DNA from: Terriglobia bacterium
GTDB lineage: Bacteria > Acidobacteriota > Terriglobia > Terriglobales > Acidobacteriaceae
Reading direction: 5' to 3'
Length of the DNA stretch: 64,000 nucleotides
Assembly (NCBI GenBank): GCA_020073185.1
Contig: JAIQFT010000025.1
Coordinates: 1 to 64,000, forward strand
The notes beneath the pieces are model-generated. The model did no database searches. It was not told where the DNA came from and saw nothing but the letters and a program-made list of their open reading frames with translations. Positions 23,876-31,718 of this stretch are shown piece by piece (position 1 is the stretch's first letter; every line of letters begins with the position of its first letter). The position numbers and the translations under genes are program-made.

Positions 23876-26347
23876 ATGGCCACCGCCACCCTTACTGCTC
23901 CGCGACGCTCCGCGCGTTTGCTCCTCCATGTCGTTGTGCTTGTTGTCGTCGTGCTCTTGCTCGCGACGGCGGGCGCTTGCTGGTGGTTCTATGCCGCCGC
24001 CCGCGCTTCCCTTCCTCAACTTGACGGCGCCCTGCGCCTGCAAGGGCTTTCTGCGCCGGTCGGCGTCATCCGGGACGCCCATGGCGTACCGCACATCAGC
24101 GCTGCCAACATGGACGACCTGGTCTTCGCGCAAGCCTATGTCACCGCCCAGGATCGCCTCTGGCAGATGGATATGACCCGGCGCTACATCGCCGGCGAAC
24201 TCGCCGAAGTCCTCGGCCCCGACTACGTGAAAAACGACCGCCTCCAGCGCACCCTCGGCATGCGTCAGGTGGCGCAGCGCGCGGCCGCATCCATGTCCGA
24301 TACCGATCGCCGCCTCCTCGACTCCTACGCTCGCGGCGTCAACGCCTACATCGACTCGCATCACTCCTCGCTGCCCATCGAATTCCGCGTGCTCGGCTAC
24401 GCGCCGCGTCCCTGGTCGCCGGAAGACACCTTCCTCATCGCCTGCATGTTCAACGAAATGCTGAACCTGTATTCCATGGACGACATGCTCGCCCGCGAGC
24501 GCGTCCTGGCGCGTCTCCCCGCCGACCTCGGCCCCGACCTGTTCCCCAACACTTCCTGGCGCGATCACCCACCCTCCGCCACCAACGAGCCGAAAGACGG
24601 GCGACCCACGCCATCCACTGCCATCACATCTGCGGTATCGCGACGTCGCGATTGGTACTCGGAATCTGGCTCTTGGCCGGGTTTGCCAACTACCAACTCC
24701 CAACTACCAGCTACCGAGTTTTTCCCCGGCTCCAACAACTGGGTCGTCTCCGGCGCCCACACCGTCTCCGGCAAGCCGCTGCTCTCCAACGACATGCACC
24801 TCCAACACCACATTCCCAACGTCTGGTACGAGGTGCACCTCACCAGTGGTGACTTCGACGCCGCCGGCGTCACCGCCCCCGGCTTGCCACTGGTGCTGGT
24901 CGGACATAACCGCCGCATCGCCTGGGGCTTCACCAATCTCGGCCCCGCCGTCACCGATCTCTACATCGAAACCTTTAATAGCAGCGGCCAATACCAGGCG
25001 CCTGATGGATGGCGTGCGCCGCAACACCGCCACGAACTCATTCACGTTAAGGGCAAGCCCGACGTCGCCGTGGACGTCACCATCACTCGCCACGGTCCCA
25101 TCGTCACCGGCATCATTCCCGGCGAGACGCGCCCGCTCGCGCTCCGGTGGACGCTTTGGGACACGCAGTTGTTGACTTCCACTTTTGAAGCCATTCGCCA
25201 AGTCGACCAAGCCAGCAACTGGGATGAGTTCCGCCGCGCCGCCGCACGCTTCGGCGGCCCCGGCCAAAACGTTGTTTACGCGGATGTGGACGGACACATC
25301 GGCTACCAGGCGACTGGGTGGGTTCCGCTGCGCAAGTCCGGTGACGCCACCAGGCCCGTGCCCGGCAACGTAGACGCTTTCGACTGGAATGGCTATCTGC
25401 CGTTCGAGCAGATGCCCGGCGTCTTCGACCCCGAGTCCGGCATCATCGGTACCGCCAACGGCCGCGTCGTTCCGGACGGCTACCCGCATCTGATCAGCGC
25501 TGAGTGGATGCCTCCCTACCGCACCGAGCGCATCTACCAATTCCTGCAATCGGGCAAGAAATTTTCCGCCGCCGACATGATCGCGCTTCAGACCGACATC
25601 TACTCCGATCTCGACCGCTTCTTCGCCCAGCGCTTCGCCGCCGCCGTAGACCACACGCCCAGCGCGTCTCCGCGCGCGCGCCAGGCTGCCGGCCTGATGC
25701 GCAACTGGGACGGTCGCCTCACCATCGATTCCGTCGCGCCCAGCATCGCCGTCGCCGCCCGGCGTCAGTTGCAGCGCTTGCTCCTCGAACCGCTGCTCGG
25801 GCCCGCCGATGAGAACAGCAGAGTCGCCACCGGCTGGCGCCAGTACACTCGGCACAACTCGTCTGTCTGGATGGAGAACCTGCTCACCAACCAGCCGCAA
25901 CGCTGGCTGCCCAAGTCATATAAGTCGTGGGACGATCTTTTGACCGCCGCCGTGGAACAAACCATCAACCAAAAAGACGTCCCGAGCGACCTCTCCTCCT
26001 GGCATTGGGGACGGGCTCATCCCGTCTACCTGCAACATCCCATATTCGGCCGCGTGCCCCTGCTCCGCCGCTGGACCGGACCGGACATTCAGCCACAGTC
26101 CGGCGATGGCAACACCGTCAAGCAGGTAGGATTGGGCTTCGGTCCCTCGGAACGCCTCACGGTGGATTTCGCTAACCTCGACGCCTCAACCCTGAACATC
26201 GTCACCGGCCAGTCCGGCAACTTCCTCAGCCCTTACTACATGGACCAGTGGCAGGCCTGGTACCAGGGCACAACCTTCTCGCTTCCCTTCTCTCCAGGTG
26301 CGGTGCAGAAGTCCAGCGCGCACGAATTGAAGTTGGAACCGAAGTAG
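23876..26347 (+). CDS. Penicillin acylase family Ntn-hydrolase (S45)
   Basis: Predicted 823-residue precursor. An N-terminal signal anchor (LLLHVVVLVVVVLLLATAGACWWFY) exports it. The alpha-chain part contains GVPHISAANMDDLVFAQAYVTAQDRLWQMD and the beta chain starts at the nucleophile Ser286 in FFPGSNNWVVSG, where autocatalytic cleavage is expected. NDMHL, TRHGPIV and QNVVYADVDGHIGY follow as in S45 amidases. Such enzymes hydrolyse acyl amides (beta-lactam side chains, acyl-homoserine lactones). The spacer peptide just before Ser286 contains a heptad-repeat insertion (residues ~271-280), in the segment normally removed on maturation. Confidence 0.93.
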   Translation: MATATLTAPRRSARLLLHVVVLVVVVLLLATAGACWWFYAAARASLPQLDGALRLQGLSAPVGVIRDAHGVPHISAANMDDLVFAQAYVTAQDRLWQMDMTRRYIAGELAEVLGPDYVKNDRLQRTLGMRQVAQRAAASMSDTDRRLLDSYARGVNAYIDSHHSSLPIEFRVLGYAPRPWSPEDTFLIACMFNEMLNLYSMDDMLARERVLARLPADLGPDLFPNTSWRDHPPSATNEPKDGRPTPSTAITSAVSRRRDWYSESGSWPGLPTTNSQLPATEFFPGSNNWVVSGAHTVSGKPLLSNDMHLQHHIPNVWYEVHLTSGDFDAAGVTAPGLPLVLVGHNRRIAWGFTNLGPAVTDLYIETFNSSGQYQAPDGWRAPQHRHELIHVKGKPDVAVDVTITRHGPIVTGIIPGETRPLALRWTLWDTQLLTSTFEAIRQVDQASNWDEFRRAAARFGGPGQNVVYADVDGHIGYQATGWVPLRKSGDATRPVPGNVDAFDWNGYLPFEQMPGVFDPESGIIGTANGRVVPDGYPHLISAEWMPPYRTERIYQFLQSGKKFSAADMIALQTDIYSDLDRFFAQRFAAAVDHTPSASPRARQAAGLMRNWDGRLTIDSVAPSIAVAARRQLQRLLLEPLLGPADENSRVATGWRQYTRHNSSVWMENLLTNQPQRWLPKSYKSWDDLLTAAVEQTINQKDVPSDLSSWHWGRAHPVYLQHPIFGRVPLLRRWTGPDIQPQSGDGNTVKQVGLGFGPSERLTVDFANLDASTLNIVTGQSGNFLSPYYMDQWQAWYQGTTFSLPFSPGAVQKSSAHELKLEPK
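24686..24713. repeat. Heptad tandem repeat inserted in the penicillin acylase spacer
   Basis: Four units: CCAACTA, CCAACTC, CCAACTA, CCAGCTA. Translated in frame as part of the spacer six residues ahead of the nucleophile Ser286. Confidence 0.65.
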
Positions 26348-26395
26348 CTCTTAGCTATTGGCTCTTAGCTTTGAGCTTGAGCTTTCGGCTTTCAG
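26347..26395. repeat. Heptad tandem repeat (GCTCTTA-type), about seven units
   Basis: Units GCTCTTA, GCTATTG, GCTCTTA, GCTTTGA, GCTTGAG and two more diverged, beginning at the penicillin acylase stop codon. Confidence 0.65.
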
Positions 26396-26440
26396 CTCTC
26401 CATTTCAACCTCGAGCAGCGGGATTTCGCATCAGTGAAGT

Positions 26441-27208
26441 TCATAGGAACATACCGGTGCAGAAACAGAACATCATGACTAGGGCCGCAATGATACCCCT
26501 GGTCTCGGTTTGCGGTTTCAAGACTTCTGGCTTGAATGCCACGAAAAGCATCATCACAAAGAAGAATACGAGAGCGGGGAGAAGAGTCCGTAACAGCACG
26601 AAATCTGTTACCGGTGCACCCGGCGTGACAACCATTCGGTACGGCAGAACGATACACGCAAAGAACACGGCAGCGTAGACTGCTTCCAGCTTCAACGCAA
26701 TAACGTCTGACTTATACCTTGGCGTCGGCGCATAGCGTTGCCGAAAACCATTGGGCGGAGAGGACCTTGTGCCATACATAAAAACATGAGCGCATGCGCC
26801 CAAGACAACGACCAACACCATAGCTCTCCAGTGCATCGGCAGCACGACTTTGATTCCCGAGTAGTTCTGGTAGAGAACCGGAGCAAACGCAAGCGATAGC
26901 GTCATGCTCAACGAGAGCACGATCGCTGCCCAACCATGGGGAGTCGTTTTGCCGCTCCCCGCCCCGTATTTCCAGCCGAATAGCCGCTCGGCAGCAGACC
27001 ACAACAACCCATAGAGAAGAGCCGCGAGCAATGCAACCACGATGATGGTGGTCAGCGCGTCGACTCCCGAGACTGAACGGCCCGGAACAGTTGGACTACG
27101 TTCAATCAGAGAAACAACCAGTCCCACGACGCTGGCAAATGTGCCAATGGCGCTACCGCCCTTCCCTCCGAGAACCTGCAATGATCCTGAAGACGCGTGG
27201 CCAACCAT
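26441..27208 (-). CDS. Polytopic membrane protein of unknown function
   Basis: Predicted 255 residues with about six hydrophobic helices (for example IIVVALLAALLYGLLW, MVLVVVLGACAHVFMYG, AVYAAVFFACIVLPYRM, ALVFFFVMMLFVAF, GIIAALVMMFCFCTGMF). GGGAGC lies 3 bp before the ATG. I recognise no family. The base composition is visibly less GC-rich than its neighbours and the following 340 bp are gene-free, which suggests acquisition by transfer. Confidence 0.7.
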   Translation of the reverse strand: MVGHASSGSLQVLGGKGGSAIGTFASVVGLVVSLIERSPTVPGRSVSGVDALTTIIVVALLAALLYGLLWSAAERLFGWKYGAGSGKTTPHGWAAIVLSLSMTLSLAFAPVLYQNYSGIKVVLPMHWRAMVLVVVLGACAHVFMYGTRSSPPNGFRQRYAPTPRYKSDVIALKLEAVYAAVFFACIVLPYRMVVTPGAPVTDFVLLRTLLPALVFFFVMMLFVAFKPEVLKPQTETRGIIAALVMMFCFCTGMFL

Positions 27209-27243
27209 CTCGCTCCCTAGCTAATGTCTACCCGGGATGCCGA

Positions 27244-27293
27244 GTTCCCTATCCATGGGAACTTCAGTTAAACCAGTGAGTTGAGATAGGGAA
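27244..27293 (-). promoter_or_regulatory. Gene-free region (27209-27548) with overlapping alternative hairpins
   Basis: The 340 bp gap has no gene I can support. Within it GTTCCC (27244-27249) can pair with GGGAAC (27257-27262), or the overlapping TTCCCTATC (27245-27253) with GATAGGGAA (27285-27293). The two pairings exclude each other. They lie 36-85 bp upstream of the minus-strand membrane protein start, so a switchable 5' leader is possible. Confidence 0.35.
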
Positions 27294-27524
27294 GTATGAG
27301 CCCACGCACTGGAAAGTCAACGACGAACATCAGAAAATGAAGCCGTCGCGGCGAGGCGCGAGGGCTGTTGTGTTGATCTTGCCACTTGCGGACGGCGGGC
27401 GAAGCTAGTCTGTAACCCACTTTGCACCACCGCTTATGAAATTCCAATGCAGTGTATAGCAGGTCCGCTGGTATGCAACTTGCGAGGAAAAGGATCTCGG
27501 CGGGCCAACCCGCGCTCTGGCCAA

Positions 27525-27552
27525 GAGCTAATGGCTAATAGCCAAAAGCTAG
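27525..27552. repeat. Heptad tandem repeat (TGGCTAA-type)
   Basis: Units GAGCTAA, TGGCTAA, TAGCCAA, AAGCTAG. The last unit contains the stop codon of the beta-propeller lipoprotein gene. Confidence 0.6.
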
Positions 27553-28757
27553 TCCACCAACTTCACATCCACCGCTTTCCCGACAATATCAATCTGCGTT
27601 GCCTGCTGCTGGCTGGTGGTGGTGCTGTAGATGCGCAACTCGCCGCCTTCGATCACGTACACGACGCTGCGGCCCGAGATCGGCTCAATTCCGGTCACAT
27701 CGCCACCGCCCGCTGGCGACAGCACCGCCGTGCCCGCCCCGGTGTCGACGATAGACAGGCAGCCCTGCGCCGAGTTGTTGCACGTCCGCGAGCCGATGAA
27801 CAGCTTGCCGTTAGAACCCAACGCGATCCGCTGATGGTAGCCGTCGCTGATCGCCACGCCCGACTTAGTTACCGTCAGGCTGCTCGTATTGATCACGTCG
27901 AGCTTGCCGCCGCCGGCTCCGGTCCCGGCTACGTACAAGTTGCTGCCGTCCAGTAAACCGATGGTTGCCGCCGACACCGGAATGCTCGCTCCGGTCGTAT
28001 TCGTCGCCATGTCCAGGACCGTGACCTTGGCCGCTGTTCCGCCGCACTCCGGGCCGCAATTGAGGATGAAGGCCTTGCTGTTGTCGGTGCTGAACACGCC
28101 GAATACCGGACGGTCGAACCCGGTCACCGTCGTCGCCGTCTTCGTGCTGGTGTCAATCACCCACATCTGATCAGTACCGTCGGCGAATACGAGCAGCTTT
28201 TTGCCGTCCGGGCTCAGCACCACCCGGCGCGCCCGCGGCACTGGAATCGAGTCCGTGAGCGTGCCGTTAACGACGTTCAGCACCTCCACTGCGCCCGAGG
28301 TTTGCCCGGTGATCACCGCGTTGGGAACGGCGACATACGCCGTGGTGTTGTCCGGGGCGGCCAGGAAGCTTTCGGTGAAATCAGCCAGCGGAATCTGTCC
28401 GCTAAGCGACTCCGTCGCGTTGCTAATCACGCTGATCGTGTTTGCCGACTGCCCGAATACCAGCGTCAGCGTCTTGTCCGGGGTGAGCGCCATCTGCGCC
28501 GGCGTTGTCCCCGTGGAGACGGTATTCGCAAGCGTTTGCGTCGATGCGCCGCTCAGGTCCGTTGTCACCGTCGTGTTGACGGTATCGTTCGCCGCATTCA
28601 CGATGTCAATCTGGCTCTGAAAATTGTTGGTGACGAAGGCCCGCTTCTTGATGCCGCTGGTCGGGGTCGTTGAAGAAGACGGATTATTGTAGTTGCCGCA
28701 CGAGATCAGCAGCCCCATTGCCGCCGTGCACAGAATCAGGATGATGGCTCGCTTCAA
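27549..28757 (-). CDS. Beta-propeller lipoprotein (YncE-like)
   Basis: Predicted 402 residues. The N-terminus is a lipoprotein signal (MKRAIILILCTAAMGLLISC) with the lipid-bearing Cys at residue 20, then a Ser/Thr/Pro linker. The rest is a repeated beta pattern with YVAVPN, RRVVLSPDGKKLLVFADG, MWVIDTSTKT, KLDVINTSSL, resembling 7-bladed YncE/surface-antigen propellers. Probable envelope-anchored protein-interaction or scaffold function; no catalytic residues seen. Cys pairs (NCGPEC, RTCNNSAQGC) could form disulfides. Divergent from the methyltransferase-reductase gene. Confidence 0.85.
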   Translation of the reverse strand: MKRAIILILCTAAMGLLISCGNYNNPSSSTTPTSGIKKRAFVTNNFQSQIDIVNAANDTVNTTVTTDLSGASTQTLANTVSTGTTPAQMALTPDKTLTLVFGQSANTISVISNATESLSGQIPLADFTESFLAAPDNTTAYVAVPNAVITGQTSGAVEVLNVVNGTLTDSIPVPRARRVVLSPDGKKLLVFADGTDQMWVIDTSTKTATTVTGFDRPVFGVFSTDNSKAFILNCGPECGGTAAKVTVLDMATNTTGASIPVSAATIGLLDGSNLYVAGTGAGGGKLDVINTSSLTVTKSGVAISDGYHQRIALGSNGKLFIGSRTCNNSAQGCLSIVDTGAGTAVLSPAGGGDVTGIEPISGRSVVYVIEGGELRIYSTTTSQQQATQIDIVGKAVDVKLVD

Positions 28758-28902
28758 ACTTTCGGACTCCCCCTGATTGCGATTTACTAGGAATGCTCGG
28801 ATTAGTCATTATAACCAAACACCGGTTCCGCTCCGGGGTTGCGGCCTTTCTGCGATGCCCTGTTCGTAGTACATTGCTCACATACCTGGGACCCAACCCG
28901 AC

Positions 28903-30774
28903 ATGGCTTTCGACCTCATCGCGCGCCTCAAACAACGCCCCATGCTCTGTGACGGAGCCATGGGCACGCTGCTCTATTCCAAGGGCATCTTCATCAACCG
29001 CTGTTATGACGAGCTCAACCTCGCCATGCCCGACCTGATCCGCGAGATTCATCACGACTATTTCCAGGCGGGCGCGGAAATCGTCGAGACCAACACCTTC
29101 GGCGCCAACTCCTTCCGTCTGGCGCGCCATGGTTGCGCGGAGAAGACCAAGGCCATCAATCTCGCCGGCGTACAGTTGGCACGCGAGGCCGCCAAGGCCT
29201 TCAGCGGCCTGGTAGCCGGCTCGGTCGGCCCGCTCGGGGTTCGCATTGAGCCCCTCGGAAAAATTTCACTCGACGAAGCCCACGCCGCATTTCTCGAGCA
29301 GATTTCCGCCCTCGTCGAGGGCGGTGTGGACCTGCTCATCCTGGAGACATTCGGCTACCTCGACGAAATCCGTCAGGCCATCCGCGCCGCCCGCGACGTG
29401 AATCCCGACGTTCCCGTCATCGCGCAGGTCACCATCGATGAAGACAGCAACTGCCTCGACGGCTCCAGTCCCGAGACCTTCGGCGCCAAGCTCGCCGACT
29501 GGGGCGCCGACGTCATCGGCTGCAATTGCAGCGTCGGGCCCGGCGCTATGCTGGCCGCCATCGAGCGTGTGCATCAGGTCACCGACGCCATTCCGCTCTC
29601 CGCCCAGCCCAACGCCGGCATGCCGCGCGCCGTCGAAGGACGCAACATCTATCTCTGCTCGCCCGAGTACATGGCGAATTACGTCCCGCAATACGTCGCT
29701 GCCGGCGTGCGCCTCATCGGTGGATGCTGCGGCACCACCCCCGAGCACATCAAGTTCATGAAGTCGTTCGTGCGCGCCGACGCCGCCAAGGGCGCCGCTT
29801 CGCCCACACTAGTCAAGACAAGGCCCGAGGTGCCTACTGTCCCTACGCTCCCCCTCGAACAGCGCACCAAGCTCGGCGCCAAGATTGCCCGCGGCGAATT
29901 CGTCACCTTGATCGAAATCGTCCCTCCGCGCGGCACGCAGCCCGGCAAGGAAATCGACGCGGCGCGCTTTCTGAAGTCCGTCGGCGTCGACGGCATCAAC
30001 ATTCCCGACAGCCCGCGCGCCTCCGCCCGCATGAGCAATCAGGCGCTGGCCACGCTCATGCAGCAGCAGGTCGGCATCGAACCGGTTCTGCACTACACCT
30101 GCCGCGACCGCAACGTGCTCGGCATCCAGTCTGACCTGCTCGGCGCCGAGGCGCTCGGCATTCGCAACCTCATTTGCATCACCGGCGATCCGCCGAAGAT
30201 GGGCAACTACCCCGATGCCACCGCCGTCTTCGACGTGGACGCCATCGGTCTGGTCAACATCGTGGCCAACCTGAACAAAGGCCTCGACCTGGGCGGCAAT
30301 CCGATCGGCGCCGCCACTGCTTTCGTGATCGGCGTCGGCGCCAATCCCGGCTTGCCCAACATTGACGAGGAGGTCCGCCGCTTCCACTACAAGGTCGAGG
30401 CCGGCGGCGAATATGCGGTCACGCAGCCGGTCTTCGATCTCAGCCTGCTAGAGCAGTTCCTGCGCAAGATCGAGGATTGCCGCATTCCGGTGGTCGCCGG
30501 CATCTGGCCGCTGGTCAGCGTGCGCAACGCCGAGTTCATGCAGAGCGAACTGGGCGTCGCCGTGCCCGACGACATCATGAAGCGCATGGCCCGCGCCTCC
30601 ACCGCCGAGGCCGCCCGCGCCGAAGGTGTCGCCATCGCGCGCGAAATGTTGATCGCCGTCCGCTCCATGGTCCAGGGCGCGCAGATCAGCGCTCCCTTGG
30701 GCCGCTACGCCGCTGCCGTGGACGTGCTCGAAGCCCTTGGCACTTCCCGATCCAGCGACAGCACCAGCGCGTGA
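28903..30774 (+). CDS. Bifunctional homocysteine S-methyltransferase / methylenetetrahydrofolate reductase
   Basis: Predicted 623 residues. Residues ~1-285 are the zinc homocysteine methyltransferase domain: LCDGAMGTLLYSKG, then zinc ligands in IGCNCSVGPG and GGCCGTTPEH. Residues ~320-610 are the FAD-dependent MTHFR domain: FVTLIEIVPPRG, NIPDSPRASARMS, HYTCRDRNVLGIQSDLLG, ICITGDPPKMG, TQPVFDL. The fusion joins 5-methyl-THF production to methionine synthesis. Such fused proteins are known in several phyla. The 145 bp divergent gap shows no SAM riboswitch signature. The C-terminal ~15 residues are low complexity. Confidence 0.95.
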   Translation: MAFDLIARLKQRPMLCDGAMGTLLYSKGIFINRCYDELNLAMPDLIREIHHDYFQAGAEIVETNTFGANSFRLARHGCAEKTKAINLAGVQLAREAAKAFSGLVAGSVGPLGVRIEPLGKISLDEAHAAFLEQISALVEGGVDLLILETFGYLDEIRQAIRAARDVNPDVPVIAQVTIDEDSNCLDGSSPETFGAKLADWGADVIGCNCSVGPGAMLAAIERVHQVTDAIPLSAQPNAGMPRAVEGRNIYLCSPEYMANYVPQYVAAGVRLIGGCCGTTPEHIKFMKSFVRADAAKGAASPTLVKTRPEVPTVPTLPLEQRTKLGAKIARGEFVTLIEIVPPRGTQPGKEIDAARFLKSVGVDGINIPDSPRASARMSNQALATLMQQQVGIEPVLHYTCRDRNVLGIQSDLLGAEALGIRNLICITGDPPKMGNYPDATAVFDVDAIGLVNIVANLNKGLDLGGNPIGAATAFVIGVGANPGLPNIDEEVRRFHYKVEAGGEYAVTQPVFDLSLLEQFLRKIEDCRIPVVAGIWPLVSVRNAEFMQSELGVAVPDDIMKRMARASTAEAARAEGVAIAREMLIAVRSMVQGAQISAPLGRYAAAVDVLEALGTSRSSDSTSA

Positions 30775-30876
30775 TTGCCGACTACCGATCACCGCAAACC
30801 CGGCAAGCTTCCCTAGGGCAAAATTTATCCCGCATTCCAGAACCGCAGTGCATTAGAATCTGGCGGAGAGGATACT

Positions 30877-31116
30877 TTGCCCAAGTTCGAGGAGTGCCTG
30901 CAACGGTTGGAGAAAATCGTGGACGAGCTGGAAAAGGGAAACGTTCCCTTGGAACGCGCGATCAAGCTCTTCGAAGAGGGCGTACAACTTTCCAACTCCT
31001 GCCGGCAGGAATTGGAAGCGGCCGAGGGCAAGGTGGAGATCCTGCTCAAGCAAAACGGCAAACTTCAAGCTGAACCTTTCGAGCCCGCGACCGAACGGGC
31101 CGAGGCCAAACTCTAG
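30877..31116 (+). CDS. xseB: Exodeoxyribonuclease VII small subunit
   Basis: Predicted 79 residues, TTG start with GGAGAGG 5 bp upstream. FEECLQRLEKIVDELEKGNVPLERAIKLFEEGVQLSNSCRQEL is the XseB coiled-coil signature. It partners with XseA in ExoVII for single-strand DNA degradation. No xseA gene is adjacent, unlike most genomes; the large subunit must be elsewhere. Confidence 0.92.
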   Translation: MPKFEECLQRLEKIVDELEKGNVPLERAIKLFEEGVQLSNSCRQELEAAEGKVEILLKQNGKLQAEPFEPATERAEAKL

Positions 31117-31162
31117 TCCAACCTTTCCATAGACCGTACTTTCCAGCGTGAAAGGGGGCCAC

Positions 31163-31531
31163 ATGCAGCCGTTAAACGTCGTTGTAGCCAGCCGCGATTC
31201 CCAGGCCGCGTCCCAGCTTGCCGCTTCGTTGCACCAGCACTTTCGTTCCATCACCGTGGCGCGCTCTTTGGAGGAAGTCCGTAACGCCATTCCCAAGCAC
31301 CGTGCCCAGCTTGCCATCGTCGATCTGGATCTGGCCTCCCTCGAAGATGTCGAGCGTCTCACCCATGATTTCGATCGCACCAGTATCGTGTGCACGCACC
31401 GCATTCCCGACGAGGAGATGTGGGCCTTGGTGCTGGCGGCCGGCGCCATTGACTGCTGTCAGAACGCCGATGTCAGTGGCATCGTTCAAGCCGCCACCCA
31501 AGTCAAGTTGGCGCGCTCCACCGCTGCCTAG
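31163..31531 (+). CDS. Degenerate stand-alone receiver-like protein
   Basis: Predicted 122 residues. It follows a response-regulator receiver layout: strand 1 NVVVASRDS, then helix, strand 3 LAIVDLDLASLEDVERL with a candidate phospho-Asp, strand 4 TSIVCTHR, and strand 5 region AAGAIDCC. The acidic pair of strand 1 is replaced (ASRD) and the usual Lys after strand 5 is not seen (AIDCCQN), so conventional phosphorylation is doubtful. ATG 31163 after GGGGG is preferred over GTG 31148. No output domain and no kinase next to it. A terminator follows. Confidence 0.7.
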   Translation: MQPLNVVVASRDSQAASQLAASLHQHFRSITVARSLEEVRNAIPKHRAQLAIVDLDLASLEDVERLTHDFDRTSIVCTHRIPDEEMWALVLAAGAIDCCQNADVSGIVQAATQVKLARSTAA

Positions 31532-31573
31532 CGTCGCCGGACGAGCACGCGCAAATCGAACCCTCTGCCTTCG

Positions 31574-31599
31574 AACCCGCTCCCCTTGAGCGGGTTTTT
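31574..31599 (+). terminator. Rho-independent terminator after the receiver-like gene
   Basis: Stem AACCCGCTC (31574-31582) and GAGCGGGTT (31588-31596), 5-base loop, T run to 31599, 43 bp after the stop codon. Confidence 0.85.
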
Positions 31600-31632
31600 C
31601 CTTTCCTGCGCCGGAGGCACGAACGCTGGTAG

Positions 31633-31651
31633 CCCAGCACGCAGTGCTGGG
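31633..31651. repeat. REP-like hairpin, TAGCCC family
   Basis: CCCAGCAC-GCA-GTGCTGGG, a perfect 8 bp stem headed by GTAG. It shares the TAGCCC head and GNA-type loop with the 15467 and truA elements, with compensating changes in the stem. Confidence 0.65.
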
Positions 31652-31718
31652 AATAAGCCCTGAAAACTCTCCGCGAATCCCGAAGGGACGGCGCGAACCG
31701 ATACAATCAACCTGTCGG

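Noticed and set aside
24704-25900. 398-codon frame opposite the penicillin acylase
   Set aside because: Antisense shadow without motif; sense strand has the S45 signature.
27447-27956. 170-codon plus-strand frame around the propeller gene end
   Set aside because: Overlaps the well-supported lipoprotein gene in antisense and reads a heptad repeat.
28758-28902. SAM riboswitch upstream of the methyltransferase-reductase
   Set aside because: No SAM-I core or terminator-antiterminator pair seen.
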